A program made the translations under genes and the position numbers. This document shows positions 8,219 to 15,779 of a stretch of DNA of 64,000 bases, piece by piece. Every line of letters starts with the position of its first letter. Positions within the stretch are counted from its first letter, which is position 1. Source of the DNA: Rhizobium sp. L1K21 (GTDB taxonomy: Bacteria > Pseudomonadota > Alphaproteobacteria > Rhizobiales > Rhizobiaceae); NCBI RefSeq assembly GCF_024055895.1, contig NZ_JAMXLE010000001.1:2224698-2288697 (forward strand), in the 5' to 3' direction. The notes beneath the pieces were generated by a model. The model had not been told where the DNA came from. It saw only the letters and a program-made list of their open reading frames with translations, and made no database searches.

Positions 8219-8784
8219 AGTCTCACCGTGCGATAGGGCGAGATCAGCCGTTCATAGCCTGCGGGTACCGCCGCGGGCTGCATGTCGGCGCTCACCGCCC
8301 CGCGCAGTTCATACATCAGCGCCACATGCATCAGCATGGCGCGCTTCAGTGCGTCCGGCACATCGGTTGCCGCATCGCCGAAGCCCGCCAGAAAATCGAT
8401 CTCGATCCCGTTCAACGCCCGCCCCGGCAGCGGCTGACTTTCCAGGAAAAACCGCGCAGGCTCGGATGCCGCATCCAGCACATGCCCGTCGAGTGACACG
8501 TCTTCGCCAACCCCGTCACCATCATAAACGGTGACGCTTTCAACCAGCTGCAGCGGCCCTTTGGCAATCTCGATCATCCCGTTCCACGGCCAGCGATCCA
8601 GATAGAGCCGCCAGCCTTGCGTGATCAGGCAAAGCCCCGTTGACGCTTCCAGATGTTGCCGCGCCGCCGCAATCAGGGCCGCCAGCAGATCATCCTCATC
8701 GGACCCATCAAGACGCAAATGCGCCTTCACATCGGCAAGGGTCAGCGGCTCTGCCGCCGGTGGTGTCACAAGCGCATAGGTCAT
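8215..8784 (-). CDS. GTA head-tail connector, phiE125 gp8 family (gp6)
   Basis: 189 residues. The opening segment (TPPAAEPLTLADVKAHLRL, then DDLLAALIAAARQHLEA) is the hallmark of the phiE125 gp8/gp6-like connector family (TIGR02215). The protein forms the ring below the portal. The ATG at 8784 has GGAGAAATTC before it. Upstream lies a 10-bp-arm hairpin (8814-8848) and then two repeat families. It begins a coupled chain gp6-gp7-41aa-gp8. Confidence 0.92.
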   Translation of the reverse strand: MTYALVTPPAAEPLTLADVKAHLRLDGSDEDDLLAALIAAARQHLEASTGLCLITQGWRLYLDRWPWNGMIEIAKGPLQLVESVTVYDGDGVGEDVSLDGHVLDAASEPARFFLESQPLPGRALNGIEIDFLAGFGDAATDVPDALKRAMLMHVALMYELRGAVSADMQPAAVPAGYERLISPYRTVRL

Positions 8785-8849
8785 GAATTTCTCCGAAAAT
8801 GTGCAATTGAGATGCGGCGTCCGCCGGGGAGGAAAACGGACGCCGCCTT

Positions 8850-8997
8850 GTCCTTCGCCCCGCCTGCGGGGAAAAGGAGCCCGAAGGGCGGATGAGGGGC
8901 GTTCACGCCCCTTCCCCCGTCATGGTCGGGCCTGACCCGACCATCCAAACGCAAACCTGCGCGTGGATCCTCGGGTCAAGCCCGAGGATGACCGAGG
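8850..8997. repeat. Composite of two palindromic repeat families between capsid and connector genes
   Basis: The left part is a GCCCCGCCTGCGGGG-type hairpin followed by GAAGGGCGGATGAGGGGC, the same sequence seen at 13570-13620 and 14908-14955. The right part has two adjacent hairpins, ATGGTCGGG/CCCGACCAT and ATCCTCGGG/CCCGAGGAT (8968-8990). The latter resembles the common 'GTCATCCTCGGG' repeats of rhizobial genomes. No coding potential is seen here. Confidence 0.75.
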
Positions 8998-9004
8998 GAC
9001 GTCA

Positions 9005-10258
9005 TCAGCTCGCCGCAAATTTCACAAGCTTGATCGCCTCGAAATTCTGCACGCCGCCGCCCACGCGCTTGGTCGTGTAGAACAGCACATAGGGTTTGGC
9101 GGAGTAGGGATCGCGCAACACCTGCACGCCGGTGCGGTCGACAACCAGATAGCCGGAGCGGAAATCGCCCACCGCAATCGAGTAGCTGCCTGCGCCCACA
9201 TCCGGCATGTCTTCAGCCTCCATCACCGGATAGCCCATCAGGCTTGCAGCCTGGCCGGGACCGCTCGGCGGCAGCCAGAGGTAATTGCCGTCAGCATCCT
9301 TGAACTTGCGGATCTGCCCCTGCGTCTGACGGTTCATCAGGATCGTCGCGTTTTGCCGATAACCCGCCTTCAACGCATAGATCGCTTCAATCAGCGTGTC
9401 GCTTGGCCCACTTGCGGCAAAGGCACCGGACGCACCGGTTGCCACATATCCGAGCTTGCCCCAGCTCCAGCTGTCATCGGCAACGGTCGTGTAGGAGAGA
9501 ATGCCGGTCGGCTTGTTGGTGCCGTCACCATTGATGAAGGCTGCCCCTTCCTGTTCGGCAAAGGCGATATCCACCTCGCCGGCAATCCAGGCTTCGATAT
9601 CAACCGCCGAGTCCTCAAGCAGCGTCGGCGTTGCCGCCGGCATGGCGTAAAGCTCCATCACGGGGAAGGAGAGTTCGGCGAGCTGCGGCGTTGCGGTCTG
9701 CGCCCGCGCACCCGTCTCAGCCACCCAGCCGGTCGACATGCCATCCACCGCAAAGGGCTTTTTCAGCACATTCGAAGAGACCTGCCGCACCGTTGCCAGA
9801 GCCCGTACCGGCGAAATCGCCGCCAGCCTGCGGCCAATCTCGCTGTCCACTTCATCCGGCACCGTATAGCCGCCATCGGCCCCTGTGCCTGCAGACAGCG
9901 CCTTGGCCTCGATCTCTTTCAGCCCGCTCTCGTCGCCACGGCGGATGTAGTTCTCGAAGGCCTGCTTGTGCTCGATTGCGTCAATCGCATGCACGGACGA
10001 GCGGCCGAGCGCCGGTCGCGCCTTCTTCAGCGCCAGATGGTCCAGCACACGCTTCTGCTCATCCATCGCCTTGTTGATGCGTTCCAGCTTTTCATCCGTC
10101 AGCGCATCCGCGCTCATCTTCTTCGAAAGCTCTTCCAGGCGACGGTCATTCGTCTCCTTGAACGTCTCAAACGCGCTCATGAATTCATCGAACGCCGCAT
10201 TCATCGTTTCCGGCACAGCCTTGATCTCCGGGGCAGCCGTCATCGTTTCTTCAGTCAT
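9005..10258 (-). CDS. GTA major capsid protein (gp5, HK97 family)
   Basis: 417 residues using the ATG at 10258, chosen because AGGAAGAGG lies just upstream and the longer frame would overlap a terminator. The first 75 or so residues are a charged coiled-coil-like region (FDEFMSAFETFKETNDRRLEELS), the scaffold part removed by the prohead protease. The HK97-fold body begins around GGYTVPDEVDSEIGRRL; AFINGDGTNKPTGIL and LMGYPVMEAEDMP are capsid signatures. It assembles the GTA head. Confidence 0.95.
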   Translation of the reverse strand: MTEETMTAAPEIKAVPETMNAAFDEFMSAFETFKETNDRRLEELSKKMSADALTDEKLERINKAMDEQKRVLDHLALKKARPALGRSSVHAIDAIEHKQAFENYIRRGDESGLKEIEAKALSAGTGADGGYTVPDEVDSEIGRRLAAISPVRALATVRQVSSNVLKKPFAVDGMSTGWVAETGARAQTATPQLAELSFPVMELYAMPAATPTLLEDSAVDIEAWIAGEVDIAFAEQEGAAFINGDGTNKPTGILSYTTVADDSWSWGKLGYVATGASGAFAASGPSDTLIEAIYALKAGYRQNATILMNRQTQGQIRKFKDADGNYLWLPPSGPGQAASLMGYPVMEAEDMPDVGAGSYSIAVGDFRSGYLVVDRTGVQVLRDPYSAKPYVLFYTTKRVGGGVQNFEAIKLVKFAAS

Positions 10259-10281
10259 TACCTCTTCCTTTTCTGGACATG

Positions 10282-10306
10282 AAAAAGGGGCCGCAAACAC
10301 GACCCC
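10282..10306 (-). terminator. Intrinsic terminator directly upstream of the capsid gene
   Basis: The minus-strand stem GGGGtCG/CGgCCCC (10300-10306 with 10287-10293) has a six-base loop and is followed by five T. It lies about 24 bases before the capsid ATG and after the protease gene. Confidence 0.75.
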
Positions 10307-10392
10307 TCCAAAACCCGGCAGCCCCAGCCACCGGAAACCTTATCGTCCCATCGTCTATCCGTGGCGAGAGGACGGCGGCGTCTCACCCGCCT

Positions 10393-10418
10393 GGTCTTCT
10401 CCCCAAGGGGAGAAGACC
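10393..10418. repeat. Perfect 12-bp inverted repeat after the protease gene
   Basis: GGTCTTCTCCCC and GGGGAGAAGACC are separated by two bases. The sequence resembles the end hairpins of the intergenic repeats elsewhere in the GTA cluster. It lies 7 bp beyond the protease stop. Confidence 0.7.
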
Positions 10419-10424
10419 CCACCC

Positions 10425-10985
10425 TCAACCTTTCATCATCTGCGCCGCCGCCTTCATCTTGCGCACCAGCGCCCATTCCGCGCTCGCCGCCTCGCCCGCC
10501 CGGCCATATTCCTTCACCTCGCTCACCCGCGCCACCGGCAGCATGGGAAAGGTCACCACGGAAATCTCCCAGAGGTCGGCCTCCAAAATATGGCGCACGC
10601 CGGTCCTGGCATCCTTTTTCGAGCGCACCGTCTGGAACCCGATGGAAAGCCCGTCCAGCGCCCCGGAGCGCATCAGGCTCAACACCTCGTCAGCCTTGGC
10701 CACGCCTTGAGAGAGCTTGCCCTCCACATAAAGCCCGCGCGCATCCTCGCGGATTTTCGTCCAGCGTCCCAGCGGTGCGGCCGGGTCATGCTGAAACAGC
10801 ATGCGCACGCCACCTGCACCCCGGCTCTTCAGCGAGCGGGCAAAAGCCCCCGGCGCAATCACATCCTTGCCCAGGTCCACCTCGCCGAATACACTCGCAT
10901 AACCGGCAAACACCCCGGTCTCGCTCAGCCCCTTCAGGTCGAGCCCGATAAATTTCACCTCGTCCGCCGCAACCATCCGTTCCAT
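10425..10985 (-). CDS. GTA prohead protease (gp4, HK97 family)
   Basis: 186 residues from the ATG at 10985, preceded by AGAGGA; upstream in-frame codons would run through a terminator. It is a Peptidase_U35/HK97 prohead serine protease: His66 in LFQHDPAAPLGRW and Ser114 in LDGLSIGFQTV are the likely catalytic pair. FAGYASVFGEVD and DLWEISVVTFPMLP are family signatures. It trims the capsid N-terminus during head maturation. It precedes the capsid gene. Confidence 0.93.
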   Translation of the reverse strand: MERMVAADEVKFIGLDLKGLSETGVFAGYASVFGEVDLGKDVIAPGAFARSLKSRGAGGVRMLFQHDPAAPLGRWTKIREDARGLYVEGKLSQGVAKADEVLSLMRSGALDGLSIGFQTVRSKKDARTGVRHILEADLWEISVVTFPMLPVARVSEVKEYGRAGEAASAEWALVRKMKAAAQMMKG

Positions 10986-11008
10986 CGCATCCTCTTTTCT
11001 CAGGCAAC

Positions 11009-11036
11009 AAAAAACCCGGCGCGATGGCCGGGTTTT
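11009..11036 (-). terminator. Intrinsic terminator after the toxin-antitoxin pair, before the protease gene
   Basis: Perfect 10-bp arms, AAAACCCGGC (11011-11020) and GCCGGGTTTT (11027-11036), are followed on the minus strand by a T run. It ends about 24 bases before the protease ATG and probably also terminates the toxin-antitoxin transcript. Confidence 0.88.
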
Positions 11037-11066
11037 GAAACACCGAATTGTTCTTCTGGAGCACAT

Positions 11067-11402
11067 CTACATCGAAGCCGCTTCCGGTAGCTCCCGCCCT
11101 TCGCTTTCGCTCATGACCTCCCGCAACAGCTGACGCAATGTTTCCGGGTGGCGATCAATCAACAACAAATAAGCACGATCACTCCCGAGCGGCCGGTAGC
11201 GGTTCTGCTCCCAGTCACGTATCTGGCTTACCGTGAAGCCGAACTCCGAAGCGAAGTCGTCCTGAGTCAGCCGTAGCTTGGCTCTAATTGCCTTCACGTC
11301 AATTTCGGCAGGAATGTAAGCTTTTGCCGGTTTGACATTGCCCTTTGCAATTTCTCTTGCCTGCAGAGCCGATTTTATAAGTCTGTTTCCTGCGTCACTC
11401 AT
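11067..11402 (-). CDS. HigA-like helix-turn-helix antitoxin
   Basis: 111 residues. A helix-turn-helix of the XRE/HigA type lies at about residues 50-80 (LRLTQDDFASEFGFTVSQIRDWEQNR), with an N-terminal extension rich in Lys/Ala that could wrap the toxin. The ATG overlaps the TGA of the preceding toxin gene by 4 bp, giving the toxin-first order typical of higBA. It presumably neutralises the toxin and represses the operon. The pair sits between the small membrane protein and the prohead protease, splitting the GTA genes. Confidence 0.85.
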   Translation of the reverse strand: MSDAGNRLIKSALQAREIAKGNVKPAKAYIPAEIDVKAIRAKLRLTQDDFASEFGFTVSQIRDWEQNRYRPLGSDRAYLLLIDRHPETLRQLLREVMSESEGRELPEAASM

Positions 11403-11776
11403 GTTCCTGTCTCCGCTAACTGAGCAATCTTCTCGCGCACACCGTTCCGATAATCCTCAGCTATGCCACCCAAAATCTCTCTCAGCTCATTTCGTTCCCG
11501 CTTGGACAAATTAATCTTTTCGCCTTTTGCGAAAATATCCAGCAGAAACACGGGAATATCGTCACCTGCGTAATAGCTGACGACGCGATACCCGCCACTT
11601 TTTCCCTTGTTGACCATCGGTACACGCCATTTACGCGCTCCGCCTGTGCCGGGTATCAGGTCTCCGATCAGCGGATTCTCCGATATCTTTTGGACGATAT
11701 TGTGCGCCTCTGCCTCAGAGAGTCCGAGACGCTTGACAGACCGCACATACTCATCCGTCTGAAGCACGCAAAACAT
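11399..11776 (-). CDS. RelE/HigB-family toxin
   Basis: 125 residues from the ATG at 11776, which has GAGGA six bases upstream; a TTG two codons earlier is less likely. The sequence (GTGGARKWRVPMVNKGKSGGYRVVSYY, IPVFLLDIFAKGEKINLSKRE) matches the RelE-like HigB family (PF06296) of mRNA interferases. Conserved Lys/Arg and the YR motif are present. It is cotranscribed with the HigA-like antitoxin. A short AT-rich region at 11777-11850 should hold the promoter. Confidence 0.85.
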   Translation of the reverse strand: MFCVLQTDEYVRSVKRLGLSEAEAHNIVQKISENPLIGDLIPGTGGARKWRVPMVNKGKSGGYRVVSYYAGDDIPVFLLDIFAKGEKINLSKRERNELREILGGIAEDYRNGVREKIAQLAETGT

Positions 11777-11851
11777 GCGCAATCCTCAACTACGTGTAAC
11801 ACGTAGCTATTAAACACAGTTTAACAAGACCATCAATAGAAGATATTCTTA

Positions 11852-12160
11852 TTACCGCCCCCACTTCTCCGCCAGCCGGGCAAGCACGCCAAGCCCCCAC
11901 CAGGCCGTCAGGCTTGCGAGCGCCGATCCGGCAAGCGTGATTTCACCTGCGGAAAGTTCGCCTGCCAGATGCATGCGCTCGGCACCCCAGAGGCCAACCG
12001 GCCCGCCGAAGATCAGCCCGCAGACCAGTCCGGTCATGAAACGCGACGCCGCCTCGCGGCGACCTTTGGGAAGCATGTAGATCAGCGACACCGCAGCGCC
12101 TGCGCATGCGCCCACGGCGCGCGGCAGCCACAGGTCCTGCGTCTCGGAGAAGTAAGCCAT
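11852..12160 (-). CDS. Small membrane protein of rhizobial GTA clusters (DUF6107-like)
   Basis: 102 residues from the ATG at 12160, preceded by GAGAG seven bases upstream. Three hydrophobic segments are visible: about 15-33 (VGACAGAAVSLIYMLP), 45-62 (GLVCGLIFGGPVGLWG) and 75-92 (ITLAGSALASLTAWWGLGVL). I associate it with the DUF6107 family found beside rhizobial GTA portal genes; that name is from memory. A holin-like role is possible from size and topology but is not shown. Confidence 0.7.
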   Translation of the reverse strand: MAYFSETQDLWLPRAVGACAGAAVSLIYMLPKGRREAASRFMTGLVCGLIFGGPVGLWGAERMHLAGELSAGEITLAGSALASLTAWWGLGVLARLAEKWGR

Positions 12161-12267
12161 TCTTAATCTCTCAACCTTATCATTCACCTTTCGGCGCCAG
12201 GCGTGTCTTAAACGCCCTGGCGGGACTTTCCCAAACCTTCCGTTGCGTCAGGGATTGATCGAAAGCT

Positions 12268-12466
12268 GATTCTTTTGAATCGCTTGGGCGAATGTCTTCA
12301 AAAGCCGATTCAACGACTTCACAAAACGATTCAAAAAAAGCTTCCAGATTGAGTCTCAAAACGCGTGCAAGCCGCTGTTTTTGCAATTGATTGTGACCAT
12401 TGCAGTGATACCTTAAAAAACGCCCACTTGATTCATCTGCGCTGGACAAGCCTTTGAAAAAGATTC
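12268..12466. promoter_or_regulatory. Cluster of seven GANTC (CcrM methylation) sites before the oxygenase gene
   Basis: GANTC sites begin at 12268, 12277, 12307, 12328, 12351, 12430 and 12462. The first two form an inverted pair, GATTC-TTTT-GAATC. Random expectation is below one in this length. The cluster lies in the region between the divergent small membrane protein and the oxygenase gene, so it could govern either promoter through the methylation state. Confidence 0.6.
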
Positions 12467-12498
12467 CAAATTGGCGCCTTCAAAGGAGTTCCCATTGC

Positions 12499-13476
12499 AT
12501 GACTGATTTTCCCGTCTTCGATCTCGGCGCATTCGAATCCGCAGACCCCGCCGAACGCGCCAAACACGCTGCCGAACTCGACCGCATCTGCCGCGAAACC
12601 GGCTTTCTCGCCATTGCCAATCATGGTGTCGATCCACAGACCATTTCCAATCTCACATCCGCGGCGCGCGCCTTCTTCGACCGCTCACCTGAGGAGAAGC
12701 ACAAGGTCGCGCCGCCCTATCCTGGTTACCCCTATGGCTATCTTGGTCCCGGCACCGAGGCGCTCGCCAAATCACGCAATGCCGCCTCCCCGCCGGACCT
12801 GAAGGAAAGCTTCAATGGTGGTCCGCTCAAGCGCCCGCCGGGCATGGATGATCCAGAAGCTTTGGCCTTCTGCTTTGCCGATAATCTCTGGCCCGAAAAC
12901 GCGCCGGAATTCCGCGACGCCTGGCAGGCCTATTACCGCGCGATGACCGATCTCGCTTCCCGCATCATGCGCGCCTTTGCCGAGGCGCTCGATCTCGAAA
13001 CCACTTTCTTCGATCCCTTCATCCAATATCCGGTCAGCGCCATGCGCGCGCTCAATTATCCTGAGCTTGAGGTTGCCCCGCCCGAGGGCCAGCTGCGCGC
13101 CGGTGCGCATTCAGACTATGGCAGCCTCACCATTCTGCTGCCCGATGCCGGGTCGCGCGGGCTTGAGATTTTCACGCCCGAAGGCACCTGGCGCGAGGTG
13201 CCGCCGGTTGATGGTGCCTTCGTCATCAATATCGGTGACCTGATGGCGCGTTGGACCAATGATCGCTGGGTCTCCACCCTCCACCGGGTCGTCAATGTTG
13301 CGCCCGAACTCGGTGGCCTCAAGCGCCGCCAGTCGATTGCCTTTTTCCACCAGCCCGACTGGCACGCCGAAATCGCCACCCTGCCCTCATGCCTTGCAGA
13401 GGGTGAGGTCTCCAAATACGAGCCGGTGCTGTCCGGCCCCTATCTCATGAGCAAATTCAAAAGCACGGTGATGTAA
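12499..13476 (+). CDS. 2OG-Fe(II) oxygenase, isopenicillin N synthase-like
   Basis: 325 residues. The ATG at 12499 follows AAAGGAG by about 11 bases; earlier in-frame codons lack such a site. The N-terminal DIOX_N domain (CRETGFLAIANHGVD) is followed by the double-stranded beta-helix domain. Iron ligands are seen in HSDYGSLTIL (HxD) and in STLHRVVN (distal His), and the 2-oxoglutarate Arg/Ser pair in RRQSIAFF. The substrate is unknown; relatives oxidise small molecules such as amino-acid derivatives. It is the only plus-strand gene inside the GTA cluster and separates the portal from the capsid maturation genes, so it is most likely an insertion with its own promoter. Confidence 0.9.
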   Translation: MTDFPVFDLGAFESADPAERAKHAAELDRICRETGFLAIANHGVDPQTISNLTSAARAFFDRSPEEKHKVAPPYPGYPYGYLGPGTEALAKSRNAASPPDLKESFNGGPLKRPPGMDDPEALAFCFADNLWPENAPEFRDAWQAYYRAMTDLASRIMRAFAEALDLETTFFDPFIQYPVSAMRALNYPELEVAPPEGQLRAGAHSDYGSLTILLPDAGSRGLEIFTPEGTWREVPPVDGAFVINIGDLMARWTNDRWVSTLHRVVNVAPELGGLKRRQSIAFFHQPDWHAEIATLPSCLAEGEVSKYEPVLSGPYLMSKFKSTVM

Positions 13477-13490
13477 AGACCCCAAAAGGT

Positions 13491-13625
13491 CCCCTCTCCC
13501 CGCGTGCGGGGAGAGGGCTAGGGTGAGGGGCGATCACCGCAGCCACGCCTGCCATCAAAACAGCCGAAGTCGCTTTGCCCCTCATCCGCCCTTTGGGCAC
13601 CTTCTCCCCGCGAGCGGGGAGAAGG
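13491..13625. repeat. Palindromic intergenic repeat element, copy B
   Basis: The left end is CTCTCCCCGCGTGCGGGGAGAG followed by GGGTGAGGGGC; the right end is GCCCCTCATCCGCCC followed by a CTTCTCCCCGC/GCGGGGAGAAG hairpin. Copy C at 14907-15041 has the same blocks in the opposite orientation. A further GGCGGGAGAGG hairpin (about 13652-13672) lies between this copy and the portal stop. The 13477-13728 gap holds nothing else that I can see. Confidence 0.8.
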
Positions 13626-13728
13626 AAGCATGCCGCAAGCACAATGCCCTACCTCTCTCCTGGCGGGAGAGGTGAGCCAAGCCCCAAGAGCCAAAGGCGA
13701 TTGGAAGGCGCGCTTGGCGAGGGGTAAA

Positions 13729-14886
13729 TCAGCTCACCCCATAACCCACAGCCTGCCGCTTTTCCTCATCGGTCAAGAACCCGGCAGCACCCACCCGCGC
13801 CCAGAGTTCGCTGCGTTCTGCAGAAAGCCCGGCCACCTGATCCAGGTCATGGGTCAGCCGCAGCCCGTCATAGGTCGCATCGAGCCAGCCGGTCAGCGCC
13901 TCGGCCGTGCGCGCAATCAGCGGCAACACGGTCAGCCGCCAGAAGGCGCGGTTGGCCTCGGCATAATTGGCATAGGTGTTGTCGCCGGGAATGCCGAGCA
14001 GCATGGGCGGCACGCCGAAAGCGAGCGCGATGTCGCGCGCGGCACCGTTTTTGGCTTCGGCAAAGTCCATTTCGCGCGGGCTCATGCCCATCGCTTTCCA
14101 GTCGAGCCCGCCTTCCAGCACCATAGGCCGTCCCGCGCGCGCAGGTCCCGAATAGCCCTCGGCCAGTTCCGCCTTCAGCCGCTCATATTGTGCTGTTGTC
14201 AGGTTGCCGCCCTCCTTCGGCTGATAGACCAGTGCGCCCGATGGCCGGGCGGAATTATCCAAGAGCGCCTTGTTCCAACTTGCCGCCGCATTGGAGAGAT
14301 CGAGTGCGGAACCTGCGGCTTCCAAGGGTGCCAGCCCCATATGGTCGTCGAGCGGATGGAAGAGCCGCAGATGCAACAGTGTCATCTCACCGTCTGCCGC
14401 AAAGCGCCGCATGGCGTTGCCGACCCGATATTCATAAGCCGTTGGCCAGCCGTCGCGCCCTTCGATAATCCGCAGCCGGTCGGGCCGCAGCAAATGCAGT
14501 TCGCGCAGCTCCTCATCCAGCATAACAGGCTCAATAAAGGCATTGCCCGAAATCAGCAGATGGCCGTAAAGCGCCTCGAAAAACTCCGCGCCACTCATCC
14601 GTCCGTTCGGCTTCTTGAACAGCGTCAGAACCGGATGCTCATCCATTTCCCGCCCGCCTTCAAAAGCAAGCCAGGGAACGGAGGCCGCCGCCTCGCAGAT
14701 CATCCGCACACAGCGATGCGCCACCGGATTGCGCATATAGCCCTCACGCGCCAGCCCGGCATAATTGCGCATGCTCCAATGCGCATGGCCCGCCCCCGCA
14801 AAGGCAAAGAACCCGCCATGCGCCTTCGTTTCGGCCACGCTCTCGGCTTTCGCGCGCGGTGACTTCAAAAATGGAATTTTCATCAT
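13729..14886 (-). CDS. GTA portal protein (gp3, HK97 family)
   Basis: 385 residues from the ATG at 14886 (GAAAGG just upstream); the frame is open further upstream only because it reads through a repeat. HK97-type portal features are present: NPVAHRCVRMICEAAASVPW near the N-terminus, ALYGHLLISGNAFIEP, LLDNSARPSGALVY, ALAFGVPPMLLGIPGDNTYANY and a C-terminal helical part. It forms the dodecameric DNA entry ring. The gene lies between repeat copies B and C, apart from its usual neighbour, the protease. Confidence 0.95.
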   Translation of the reverse strand: MMKIPFLKSPRAKAESVAETKAHGGFFAFAGAGHAHWSMRNYAGLAREGYMRNPVAHRCVRMICEAAASVPWLAFEGGREMDEHPVLTLFKKPNGRMSGAEFFEALYGHLLISGNAFIEPVMLDEELRELHLLRPDRLRIIEGRDGWPTAYEYRVGNAMRRFAADGEMTLLHLRLFHPLDDHMGLAPLEAAGSALDLSNAAASWNKALLDNSARPSGALVYQPKEGGNLTTAQYERLKAELAEGYSGPARAGRPMVLEGGLDWKAMGMSPREMDFAEAKNGAARDIALAFGVPPMLLGIPGDNTYANYAEANRAFWRLTVLPLIARTAEALTGWLDATYDGLRLTHDLDQVAGLSAERSELWARVGAAGFLTDEEKRQAVGYGVS

Positions 14887-14906
14887 TTGCCTTTCTGTCG
14901 ATTTCC

Positions 14907-15041
14907 CCTTCGCCCCGCCTGCGGGGAGAAGGTGCCCGAAGGGCGGATGAGGGGCAGCGTCGAACCCGCAACATCTTGGACGCAGTGCATTCTGCGAAGG
15001 CCCCTCACCCCAGCCCTCTCCCCGCAACGCAGGGAGAGGGG
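14907..15041. repeat. Palindromic intergenic repeat element, copy C
   Basis: It fits between the stop of the cell-wall hydrolase and the portal ribosome-binding site. One end has a CCCCGCCTGCGGGG hairpin plus GAAGGGCGGATGAGGGGC; the other has CCCCTCACCCCAGCCCTCTCCCCGC. The blocks are those of copy B in reverse orientation. Confidence 0.8.
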
Positions 15042-15043
15042 GG

Positions 15044-15694
15044 TCAGGTCAGCGCCTCGAAAAACGCCCGTCCATAGACCGCAAGATCTTCGGCGCGATC
15101 CTTGCCGTTTACGATGGCGCGCGCACCCACCCAGTCCTCGCGTTTCCAGGAAAAGACATCTGCCAGCCGCCTTCCGGAAAAGGCTCCGCTCACCATCCCG
15201 TTCATCAAGATGCGTACTGCCAGTTCCGGCTCCAGCGCCCGCTCCGGCGTGCGTTCGATCCCGAATGTGCGATAGTTGGCCCGTCCGGTGATATGCACCA
15301 GCCCGCGGCCGCGATAGCGCCAACCATCGCCCGTTGCCTCGCCACCATTGCCGAGCCGCTTGGCATAGGCGCGGTTGGCAATGCGTTCAGGGTGGCCTGC
15401 AAATTCCTTGGCCTCATCTGCCGAAAAGCGTCTCGGAAAAACCGTCAGAAGCCGTGCTGGCGAATAGTTGAACCGCTCTTCGACCGGCTGCATCTTCGCC
15501 CCCGTCTCGTGCCAGGCGGTCGCCAGCATATAGGCAAGCCAGCGTTTGTCGCTCAGCGCGTGTGTGGCTTCGAACCGGTCCAGGATCAGGTTCATCCCGT
15601 CCACCTGTCCCTGTGTCAGCCGCCCGCCAGCCAGGCTCTCGCGAATGCGCGCGTAAAATCGCGCCCGGTCAATCTCGGTGACCCGGTTCAGCAT
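15044..15694 (-). CDS. Endolysin-like glycoside hydrolase (GH19/chitinase-type)
   Basis: 216 residues from the ATG at 15694, with AAAGGA eight bases upstream; an earlier in-frame start would lie against a terminator. The lysozyme/GH19-like core contains ATAWHETGAKMQPVEERF (with the likely catalytic Glu of the HET motif) and YRGRGLVHITGRANYR. No signal peptide is visible, as for canonical phage endolysins that need a holin. In rhizobial GTA loci this probably supplies lysis or peptidoglycan opening, while in Rhodobacter the lysis genes lie elsewhere. It lies between a TM2 membrane protein and the portal gene. Confidence 0.88.
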   Translation of the reverse strand: MLNRVTEIDRARFYARIRESLAGGRLTQGQVDGMNLILDRFEATHALSDKRWLAYMLATAWHETGAKMQPVEERFNYSPARLLTVFPRRFSADEAKEFAGHPERIANRAYAKRLGNGGEATGDGWRYRGRGLVHITGRANYRTFGIERTPERALEPELAVRILMNGMVSGAFSGRRLADVFSWKREDWVGARAIVNGKDRAEDLAVYGRAFFEALT

Positions 15695-15725
15695 GTTCAG
15701 TCCTTTTCTGTGATGTTCAGGGAAC

Positions 15726-15750
15726 AAAAAACCCCGCTTGAAAGCGGGGT
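15726..15750 (-). terminator. Intrinsic terminator after the TM2 gene, before the endolysin gene
   Basis: Arms ACCCCGCTT (15731-15739) and AAGCGGGGT (15742-15750) with a T run on the minus strand. It lies about 30 bases after the TM2 stop and about 32 bases before the endolysin start. Confidence 0.88.
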
Positions 15751-15779
15751 CATAGTCTGATCACGATGAAATCGTGCGT

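Noticed and set aside
12180-12449. Open frame of 89 codons on the minus strand before the small membrane protein
   Set aside because: No ribosome-binding site, atypical composition, and it lies over the GANTC-rich intergenic region; I treat it as chance.
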